DNA from: G965197405 sp965197405
Lineage (GTDB): Bacteria > Chloroflexota > Dehalococcoidia > Lucifugimonadales > JAGWBF01
Length of the DNA stretch: 64,000 nt
NCBI GenBank assembly: GCA_965197405.1
Contig: OZ240206.1
Coordinates: 806,001-870,000, forward strand
Direction of reading: 5' to 3'
Part shown: positions 57,356 through 64,000 of the stretch, piece after piece
Layout of the letters: every line of letters starts with the position of its first letter
Position numbering within the stretch: position 1 is the stretch's first letter
Translations under genes and position numbers: made by a program
Notes under the pieces: model-generated
Seen by the model: the letters and a program-made list of their open reading frames with translations, nothing else
Database searches by the model: none
What the model was told of the DNA's origin: nothing

Positions 57356-58154
57356 CTGGCGGTCACCTTACCTATTGCTTTCAAGCCGGGCCAGTGGTGT
57401 ATATCCTGCAGCCAAGCGACATCGCCACTCACGCTGGCGGTGTGGGTCTCGACTCGGCCGTGCCCTTTGCTCACCTCGGTAGCCTGAGCCAAGGGAGTGT
57501 CCGGGTCATCCAGGAACAAACGCACCTCGTCGTTCAAGGTTCCCTGATTGCCCTTGAGGGCCAGTACGTAGTCCGCCGATTGCTCTCTTACCAGTTGGGC
57601 CACCTGGCGTTGACAGTGCATGGCATCGGCGGTGACCACCGTCCCCGATAAAGACAGCAGTTCCAAGAGCTTGGGTACGGCGGTGATCTCGTTGGATTTG
57701 CCCTCCACGGCCAGTTGGCCCAGCACCAGCCGCTGCTCCGCAGCCCAAGCGCTGACCAGATGCAACGGGGAGGTCCCTTCCGCCCGGTCGTAGGACCGGC
57801 GCAGGGTCTTCCCGTCTAGGGCCACCACTCCTTGGCAACCTTGGGCGAACTGTTCCATGAAGCCCAGAAACCAGGTGTGGAACGCCTCCGGGTCCAGCAA
57901 CCGGAACACTCGGGAGAAGAGCCTGCCCCCGCGAAAGCGGGGGTGTCGTGGCTGGGAATCCCGTTTTCCAGCTTCAGAAAGCGCTCAAGAAACTCGCGCT
58001 TCGCTCGCCCAAACAGGGCCATGTCGGTGCAGGTTTCCCCACCGCACAACAGAGTGCACAGGGCTATAACCAGTATGTCGTGCAACGAGTGATGCTGGCC
58101 GCTGACCCTCCGTGGGTCGTTCAGACCCTCAAACACATTCTCCATTTCCCCCAT
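57356..58154 (-). pseudogene. ISAs1-type transposase, copy B, truncated and frame-broken
   Basis: ATG 58154 (GGAGG upstream) starts MGEMENVFEGLNDPRRVSGQ, then HHSLHDILVIALCTLLCGGE and the SHDT block. The same 23-nt insertion (57920-57942) follows and changes the frame; DPEAFHTWFLGFMEQFAQGC and ALDGKTLRRSYDRAEGTSPL continue in the second frame until KAIGKVTAS at copy A's border, which removes the last catalytic part (HWGIENQ). Non-functional. Confidence 0.75.
57920..57942. repeat. 23-nt leader-hairpin insertion in ISAs1 copy B
   Basis: Same sequence and position as in copy A (leader AGCCTG, stem CCCCCGC/GCGGGGG, loop GAAA), although the two transposase genes around it differ clearly. The insertion is thus older than the split of the copies, or is a shared hot spot. 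Confidence 0.7.
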
Positions 58155-58455
58155 CACGCCTTCCTCCACCCAATTGCCTAACTTCTGCTACCTATCCTCG
58201 GCAGCCCTTTTCTATTCTAATCACCCTCTATTTCCTCATGCGATAGCCCTGGGGAGTTGGCGAGCTGCTCTGGCTGTGACCTGGCAACGGAGGGCACAAT
58301 GGAGCTTCAAAGCGGTGAGTTGCCAAATTGGACGTGAGGCTAAAGCAGCGACTTCAAGGGCGATGCGGCGTGGTGAACAGGTGGTCTGCTACCACAGAGA
58401 ACAATTCGGGTCCGAGGATCCCGCCATTGTTATGGCCGGTAGTAACGGCATGAAC

Positions 58456-58885
58456 CTAGTTCCCCGAATCAGTGAACTCTTGAAGGTCGTCACCGGGTGG
58501 TAATCCACACAAGAGCCGAAGGCACACGGTGGTTATAGCTTGAAGTCTCTTTAGGAGTTCTTGGAATTGCTGGTCGTCAAAAGCGACAAATGCTCTACCT
58601 TCATGCACAATTCTCTTGCGTTCTCCATATATGCGCCCGATGCGTAGCTTGTCCTCCACTTCTTGTGGGCTTAGTTGCGAACACACTTGATCACTCAGAA
58701 CTTGTTTGATGCTTCTGACAATGTTGGTGGCCCCTTGCCCGGGGAAGATTTCCAGCACGGTCCACCAGAACAAGAACTTATCCACAAGGTTCATTGCTTC
58801 GCACCCACGTCGATACCACCGAGAAGCCAATTGGAAGCGCATTCGCTTTTCTGGGATAAGTTGTTGAGCGAAAGATATGTCACTA
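58456..58885 (-). pseudogene. HEPN-like protein, 3' half (split by IS630-A)
   Basis: C-terminal half of a protein whose N-terminal half is at 60112-60557. Seen: NLVDKFLFWWTVLEIFPGQG, KLRIGRIYGERKRIVHEGRA and LKRLQAITTVCLRLLCGLPP, a helical block with the charged R-x4-x-H-type centre (GERKRIVHEG) like Apea/HEPN-type domains. When the IS630 element and one TA are removed, codons GCT AGT join both halves in frame, giving 291 residues. HEPN domains are RNases or RNA-binding parts in defence systems, but catalytic use is unproven here. The gap 58252-58455 before it has no gene. Confidence 0.7.
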
Positions 58886-58939
58886 GTGCTGTGTCACTGG
58901 TGATTTGATATATGAACTGGCAGAGTGTAACCTGGTTGC

Positions 58940-60101
58940 ATGAAGAAGCGATACATTGTAGCTCTTACTCAGGCGCAACGGGGACAACTCCAGGACTTGA
59001 TTGCTGCGGGTATTGGACCAGCCAGGGCATTGGCCCACGCCCGAATCCTGCTCAAGGCAGACCAAGGATACCAAGGCCCCGGATGGAAAGATAAAGACAT
59101 TGCGGCAGCGGTGGAGGTTAGCTGCCCCACCATTGGCCGGGTCCGCCAGCGGTTCGCCACCGTCGGCCTGGAAGCAGCCTTATACCGGCTTCCACCTGAC
59201 CGCCTGTACCAGAGGAAGCTAGATGGACGCCAGGAGGCCCACTTGGTGGCGGCAGCCTGTGGCACACCGCCGGAAGGCCAGGGCCGCTGGACCCTGCGGT
59301 TGCTGGCTGACCGAATGGTGGAACTGGAACACCTGGACTCCCTATCGTATGAGACGGTGCGCCGGGTGCTCAAAAAACTGTCTCAAGCCCTGGCTGAGGA
59401 AGCAGTGGGTTATTCCTCTCAAAGCCAACGGGGAGTTTGTCTGGCGGATGGAGGACGTGCTGGCGGTCTACACCCGTCCCTATGACCCCAGATTCCCCCA
59501 GGTATGCCTGGATGAGGCCAGCACCCAGTTGTTGACCCATGGCCGACCTCCCCAGCCACCCCAACCGGGGCGGCCGGCCCGTCAGGACTATGAATATGGG
59601 CGCGCCGGAGTGGCCAACCTGTTCATGTGCTATGAACCCCTGGCCGGGCGGCGGCGGGTGATGGTGCGGGAGCGGCGCACCAAGGCTGACTGGGCCTGGT
59701 GCATTAGAGAGTTGTTGGAGGAACATTATCCGCAAGCGGAGCGGTTGGTATTGGTTTTGGACAACCTCAATACCCATACTCCCGCCTCCCTTTACGAAGT
59801 GTTCTCTCCTGAAGAGGCTTGGCGGCTGGCCCAGAGACTGGAAATTCACTATACCCCCAAGCCTTTAGCCACCCGGCTTGACCGGGTGGACGGCAGTTGG
59901 TTGAACATGGCGGAGATTGAGTTGAGCGTGCTGGCCCGCCAGTGCTTGGACCCGCGCATCCCGGACGAAGAAACCCTGGTCTGGGAAGTGGCTGCCTGGG
60001 AGGAGGCGCGCAATGCCCAGGGAAACCCGGTGGACTGGCGTTTTACCACCGCCGATGCTCGTATCAAGTTGAAGCGCCTATATCCTTCAATTCAGGAGTG
60101 A
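58940..60101 (+). CDS. IS630-type transposase A, two frames joined by a frameshift at A6
   Basis: Frame 1 (from ATG 58940) gives a helix-turn-helix part: KKRYIVALTQAQRGQLQDLI, DIAAAVEVSCPTIGRVRQRF and ETVRRVLKKL. Frame 2, displaced by +1 at an A6 run (59372-59377), continues KPWLRKQWVIPLKANGEFVW, LDEASTQLLTHG, LVLVLDNLNTHTPASLYEVF and GSWLNMAEIELSVLARQCLD, the DDE centre. IS630 members often make the full protein by slippage at an A-run, so it may be functional. A 27-nt hairpin insertion (59863-59889) adds nine residues just before GSWLNMAE, the catalytic Glu block, without breaking the frame. Confidence 0.8.
59863..59889. repeat. 27-nt in-frame hairpin insertion in transposase A
   Basis: Contains the palindrome CCACCCGG-CTTGA-CCGGGTGG (stem 8 bp). 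Without it the gene would read AAG-C|AC-GGC, that is YTPKHGSWLN, as in transposase B and the family. The loop CTTGA is shared with the hairpin at 5078-5096. Confidence 0.7.
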
Positions 60102-60111
60102 CACACCACTA

Positions 60112-60557
60112 GCCAGTCCTTCTGATAATTGAGAAGGAGTGACTCCGGGAGACGCTGTAAGGGTTCTAGGTCCTTCATCCCACAACATCTGCATGTCATG
60201 AGTATTGACCGGACCTTCATAGAACTTCTCGTTAAGCACGTGTGGGAATCGTAGTGTGATTAGACTGGCTACTTCCGCAACCCTCAGAGCCACGCTCTGT
60301 CGTTCAGACTCAACCGTAGGGTCTGCCTCAGTCTCAACGAAAATGCAGGGGCCTTGAGGTACGTTGACACTTCTCTCGCCAAGGGTCATCATGGCCTGGC
60401 TTGGACGGATAGTTACTATCGGTACCGAGTAAGAGAATGAGAAGGGGCCATTCTCTACTCTCAACCGGACGTCGTTCATTTCGGTCATCACGCTGTCCTC
60501 GGGGGGAACCACGGAGCCGCGGTAAATCGCAACGTAGAGAACCCGACGAGGCTTCAT
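60112..60557 (-). pseudogene. HEPN-like protein, 5' half (split by IS630-A)
   Basis: N-terminal half from ATG 60557 (AAAGGAG upstream): LYVAIYRGSVVPPEDSVMTE, FSYSVPIVTIRPSQAMMTLG and HVLNEKFYEGPVNTHDMQML, a beta-rich domain unlike any I recognise. The interrupted codon is restored as GCT-AGT when IS630-A is excised. The start lies 97 bp after the stop of the DUF499-type ATPase gene and in the same direction, so both probably formed one operon. Confidence 0.7.
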
Positions 60558-60654
60558 TAAACTCCTTTCGCATGCTCTGTGATGCAGAACGATCGCTTCT
60601 CAACTGCGGATATCTATCGCAGGAATGCTAAACGCCTCTGGCTTATCCACGATC

Positions 60655-61656
60655 TTATTCTTCTTGCCACTCCACAGCGATCCCTAGCTGGTTGAATCCT
60701 TCGACGATTCGCTGGTTCAGGGCTTCTTCGGGAATTCCCGCATCGCTGGACACCTCAATAGTTAAGTTCATCTCGGCTCCTGCATCCTGCTCCTGTAGTA
60801 CCCTGAAGAGATAGGGCTGAAGATTGCTTGTCTTCGCGACAGACAAGTCTCTCACGCTTACCTTTATGCGCGTAAGACGTTTATGGGGTGCTGGGATGGT
60901 AGGGGGCGGCATAGGCCCTTCCTTGATCTGCTCTGCTCCCTCAGAATCTCGCGGTTGCCCATCTAGTTGGGGCCGCGTCTCGTCGCTGGATGAACCTGTG
61001 CCCGGATGCAATTCCTCTCGGATCAGGTCAAGCAGGTCGCCTTTGACTAACGACGCGGACCCGTCGAAGAGATTGCTGAGGCCGTCGAACGCCTCGGTAG
61101 TCTCAACGAGACTCCGATAGACGTTGGTCTCTGCATCTCCGATGGCGACCGCCCACAGCTTCTGCCCAACCCCTTCCCTGAGGCAGTCTCCCAGCGCCTT
61201 CTCTCTATCAGGCAAGATGGGTAGGTACGTCCACTGCGGAAATCGTCGCAGCATCTCGGATAGGTCGAGGGGTCCTGACTCGTCCTTCCATAGGCGGGGT
61301 GCTACCTTCGAGTTGAAGTAAACGGCCCCCATCCTGGGCAGCACCTTAGGCGCACCATAGTCCTGATCCGATAGGCGCTTCACAGACCGCGATGCGATGT
61401 GCTCTCCCGCCGTTGCGGGCACTGGTAGGGAAACAGACGTGAGTCCAGCCTCATCCGGGTAGAACACCCAGCGATAGGCGGTCGCGACGCTGGTCCGCAG
61501 ACTGCTCTTCTTGGCGTCGCCTCGGCTTCCTCAGGTCCGCAATCTCTGCCTGGCTCAGTGCCTGCGCCTCTGGGGAGGCCGACACTGCTTCGTAGGCGAG
61601 CACCTCTCGGACGGCCTCCTCTGCTTTGCTCCACAGCTCTTGATCGGGCGCTACTA
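60655..61656 (-). pseudogene. DUF499-type ATPase, 3' part (frameshifted, split by IS630-B)
   Basis: Continues the gene broken at 62902. From the IS border it reads APDQELWSKAEEAVREVLAY and SASPEAQALSQAEIADLRK, then the frame changes near 61515-61535 (one base) and continues SSLRTSVATAYRWVFYPDEA, VLPRMGAVYFNSKVAPRLW, LLDLIREELHPGT and the C-terminal HKRLTRIKVSVRDLSVAKTS, ending EVSSDAGIPEEALNQRIVEG before the stop. The C-terminal composition and order match DUF499 ATPases. Two lesions show the gene is dead, unless the frameshift is a sequence error. Confidence 0.7.
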
Positions 61657-61660
61657 GTAG

Positions 61661-62808
61661 TCAGTCATGTTTGGGATCGAAGGGATAGAGGCGGTGTAAT
61701 TTGGTTCGGGCATCCTGAGTCTTGAACCGCCAGTTGATGGTGACCCGCGCCTCGTTTCGCTCCTGCACCGAGGCCCCGACTTCCCGTTGGAGCGATTCTG
61801 CGTCGGGGAGCCGCTGCTTCAGACAGGAGCGGGATAGCACGCTGAACTCGATCTCCGCCATGTTCAGCCAACTGCCGTGCTTGGGCGTATAGTGGAACTC
61901 CAGCCGTTTAGCTATCCGCCGGGCTTCCGGCGCGGGGAAGGTCTCGTACAACGAAGCGAGGCGATGGGTGTTCAGGTTGTCCAGCACCACCCGCACCACC
62001 TCGACCTCCGGGTAGGCCTCATCCACCAGCCAGCGCATCTGGTGGGCGAAGTCCTGCATGGTGCGCCGTTCGGTCACCGCCACCTGCCGCCAGCCAGCCA
62101 GGGGCTCACAGGCCACGAACAGGTTGCGGGTTCCCTCCCGCCGGTACTCGTAGTCCCGACGCAGCGGACGCCCCGGCTCGGCAGGGAGAGAGGGCCGCGT
62201 CTCGGCTAACAACTGGGTGGAGGTCTCATCAAAGCAGACCACCGGCCGTTGCGGGTCATAGGGTTCGGCGTACAAATCCAGGACGTCCTCCATGTGGGCC
62301 ACGAAGTCGGCGCTTACCTCGGGGATGCACCACTCCTGCTTCTGCCACGGCTTAAGGACGTTTTTTTGAGCCGCTGGCGCACCGTCTCGTGGGACAAGGA
62401 TGACGCCAACCCCAACTCCACCACTTTGCCCGCCAGCAAGCGCAGGGTCCAATGGTCATGTCCTTCCGGCGCTGGGCTACAGGCCAAGGCAATCAGAGCC
62501 TGCCCCGTACTGGATACGGGGTGGGCTTCGCCCAGGTCCTCCAGCTTCCGGTACCCGTTCGCTTGGACCCGGTCTTGCAGCGCCCCAGCCAACCCAGCTT
62601 CGGCAAAGCGGCGCTTGACGCGGAACACCGTGCCCTCGACCACATCCAAGGCTTGCGCCACCCGGGGCGCAGACCAACCTGCATCGGTCTTGAGCAGTAT
62701 CCGCGCCCGAATAGTCACCCGGGCGGTACTTTTACCAGCCCGAACCAAGTGTTCCAGTTGGTTCCGCTGCTCCGGCGTCAACCTGACTCCGTACTTTTCC
62801 CTGACCAT
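61661..62808 (-). CDS. IS630-type transposase B, two frames joined by a frameshift at A7
   Basis: Frame 1 from ATG 62808: YGVRLTPEQRNQLEHLVRAG and APRVAQALDVVEGTVFRVKR, then LSHETVRQRLKK. Frame 2, displaced by -1 at the A7 run (complement of 62361-62367): LKPWQKQEWCIPEVSADFVA, CFDETSTQLLAETRPSLPAE, RVVLDNLNTHRLASLYETF and HYTPKHGSWLNMAEIEFSVL, the complete DDE set. It carries a 24-nt hairpin insertion at 62497-62520, in frame. May be active by slippage. It sits in opposite orientation to transposase A. Confidence 0.8.
62497..62520. repeat. 24-nt in-frame leader-hairpin insertion in transposase B
   Basis: Leader AGCCTG, then CCCCGTA-CTGGA-TACGGG(G), stem 7 bp (62503-62521). It adds PVSSTGQA between EAH and LIALA where transposase A and the family read EAH-L. 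The identical hairpin occurs between genes at 45280-45298. Confidence 0.7.
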
Positions 62809-62901
62809 ACCACCACCTCACTTCAACCCAGTCTGTTGCTCAGTATAGCGCCTTGGTTCAGACTCTTTAAACTACCATCAAAAACAGATTTGACTGACTA
62901 C

Positions 62902-64000
62902 TAGGATGAGCGCGTTTCGCCACTGGCGAAGGCCCCCTCCCACGCGGTCCCATAGCTGCCGGACCTTTTCCACGCCGTTGGGTAGTCCGTTACCCTCGCT
63001 ACCGGCCACGGTGTACCGAGGCTCCAACACAGCGATGGTAGGGTCCGGGTTGTCTGGCAGCTGGCCATCTCCTCCGGCCCACGGCAGTACCCTGAACCCT
63101 GTCGCAGCACCTATGGCGCGCTCTACCTCGGCTCGCAATCGCTCAGCTACTATGGATGCTGCCTGACCGTCTGCTGTCTGAGCGATGACGCGATAGATGT
63201 TCGGCCTGGTCTGGAACTTAAGCGCCTCACCCTCGCGGTGAACGTACCAGAGAGATTCCTCAAGCGAGCCGAGTATCTCAGTGACGTATTCCGGGCCTAT
63301 GTTCGGCGCAACGGTTCCGAGACGGAGTTCCTGCAACGTACCGCCGCCGCGCTCCATCCCGCCAAAGGAGTGCATGAGCAAGGTCGTTGCGACGCCGCGG
63401 GCAATGTGGAAGCGCGCGTAATCGCCGCCCCTCCTCTCGTCCTGCATGTCGGCGTGAGCATCTCTTCCGATGATGTCCGCCGCCACCACGCCGTCATACC
63501 CTCCACCGGACCCGGCTGCGCTGACGATCCTCGTCCGAATCCGCTCCCTCTCCAGATCCACGTGTGCCGACTGTATCGTGTGGGCCTCACGCTGATTCTT
63601 CCACTGGTCGGCGACCACACCGGCCAGCAACTGAAGCGTGGCCCGCGTCCTGGGGAAGTCGGGGGCCGTTGACCATTTCTTGTAGAGCACGTCGATGAGC
63701 TCTGGATGGAGCGGGTACGCTGCCCTCATCTGGTCCGTGTAGTCGGAGGTCAGCACCGCCGGGTCGTAGAGGCCGGGCGTCTTCTCGTAGACCTGCCTGT
63801 AGGCCCGTGCGGCTTGTTCGGCGGCGTCCGCGTCAGTGCTCTCGAAGAGACGCCTGCTCATAAGGACATAGATGTCCTCGTCGTTGACCGGCGTCCGCTT
63901 GGAGACCACCCGATCGGCACGCGGCTGCAACTCATCGAGGATGGTCAACTCGTTGCGGAGCTGCTCCGGGTCAAGACCGCCGAACTCGCGGCGGCTCTTG
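62902..64000 (-). pseudogene. DUF499-type ATPase, 5' part (extends beyond the window)
   Basis: Runs in from beyond 64000 without a start codon inside. It reads EQLRNELTILDELQPRADRV, DEDIYVLMSRRLFESTDAD, AAYPLHPELIDVLYKKWSTA and DFPRTRATLQLLAGVVADQW, a block typical of DUF499 AAA-type ATPases, then SIVAERLRAEVERAIGAATG and VRQLWDRVGGGLRQWRNALI before the IS630-B insertion at codon CTA. Members of this family are often next to DNA methylases and helicases in phage-defence islands. Here the downstream neighbour is the HEPN-like gene. The Walker motifs would be upstream, outside the window. Confidence 0.7.

Larger units (their letters stand above)
57356..58251. mobile_element. ISAs1-type insertion sequence, copy B (truncated)
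   Basis: The right end CATGCGATAGCCCTG finishes at 58251 and matches copy A's terminal repeat. The left part is missing beyond 57356, where copy A begins. The encoded protein runs along copy A's but is about as diverged as relatives within one family, so the two were not made by a recent duplication. Confidence 0.75.
58886..60109. mobile_element. IS630-type insertion sequence A (1,224 bp) at a TA target
   Basis: Bounded by TA on both sides (58884-58885 and 60110-60111), the IS630-family target duplication. Left end GTGCTGTGTCACTGGTGA and right end (other strand) GTGGTGTGTCACTCCTGA are terminal inverted repeats with few mismatches. It has split the HEPN-like gene. Confidence 0.85.
61657..62901. 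mobile_element. IS630-type insertion sequence B (1,245 bp) at a TA target
   Basis: TA at 61655-61656 and 62902-62903 borders GTAGTCAGTCA (61657-61667) and its complement TGACTGACTAC (62891-62901), perfect 11-bp terminal repeats. Removing the element and one TA reconnects the ATPase frame as CTC ATC CTA GCG CCC. Confidence 0.85.

Noticed and set aside
58174..58503. 109-codon plus-strand open frame between ISAs1-B and the HEPN-like gene
   Set aside because: Starts inside the IS end, ends antisense to the HEPN-like gene, no motifs.

Overview
The window looks like a chromosome segment of a GC-rich, monoderm-type bacterium, most plausibly a Chloroflexota member of the Dehalococcoidia/SAR202 kind. 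This is inferred from gene content, not from a marker gene. The signs are F420/flavin LLM oxidoreductases, many amidohydrolases, CaiB-type CoA transferases, a deazaflavin-dependent reductase, DUF1501/DUF1800 pairs, an Asp23-AmaP-DUF2273 envelope-stress operon, DUF5678/DUF5679 small proteins and heavy loads of short palindromic intergenic repeats. No rRNA, tRNA or CRISPR array was seen.

Layout. 0-5 kb: a DNA methyltransferase-HNH fusion, small ORFs, an alpha/beta hydrolase, an amidohydrolase and a ferritin-like protein. 5-15 kb: mainly minus-strand catabolic genes (YkgJ-like protein, NHL propeller, DUF1501, DUF1800, VOC, SnoaL, amidase, thiolase plus DUF35 partner). 15-18.4 kb: Asp23/AmaP/DUF2273 operon facing a TetR regulator across a promoter with TetR-like palindromes. 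18.4-29.7 kb: a frameshifted Nudix gene, an amidohydrolase, then a glycine/sarcosine/betaine-reductase-like pair (GrdE-like proprotein and GrdB-like protein) whose second gene has an in-frame UGA at the selenocysteine position. A second UGA-containing gene follows, a redoxin with W-UGA-P-Y-C at its active site. Then come an LLM oxidoreductase, a class IV aminotransferase, an SDR and DUF5679. 30-46.4 kb: two DSD1-type PLP enzymes, a dehydrogenase, an N-acyl-D-amino-acid deacylase, LLM, CoA transferase plus CitE-like lyase with a divergent MFS transporter, a TPP enzyme, an SMP-30 lactonase, a deazaflavin reductase and a 2-hydroxyacid dehydrogenase. 46.6-51.6 kb: a MacAB-like efflux operon with an unusually long coiled-coil adaptor. 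51.8-56 kb: a RACo-type corrinoid activator, a cytochrome P450, a small Cys-rich protein and a corrinoid protein. 56.1-64 kb: a mobile-element graveyard with two ISAs1-type and two IS630-type elements. The IS630 elements split a HEPN-like gene and a DUF499-type ATPase gene, probably a decayed defence locus.

Most notable: (1) two independent UGA/selenocysteine genes 2.2 kb apart, each with a hairpin just after the UGA. The GrdB one is 11 nt from a 17-nt stem-loop, and its usual UxxCxxC has become UxxGxxS. (2) A family of about 23-27 nt hairpin insertions found inside all four transposase genes as well as between genes. Most share a leader resembling AGCCTGCCCC followed by a variable but base-paired stem. 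Two of the insertions keep the reading frame, and an identical one breaks it in both ISAs1 copies. (3) A corrinoid/RACo/P450 gene group lacking an obvious methyltransferase. (4) Two IS630 insertions whose removal, leaving one TA, restores the interrupted reading frames.

The general theme is uptake, hydrolysis and oxidation or lyase cleavage of diverse organic (often amino-acid-like or CoA-activated) compounds, with little sign of long operons except for the Asp23, efflux, corrinoid and Grd groups. All start sites were chosen from visible Shine-Dalgarno sequences. Family assignments are by motif recognition, without database searches.
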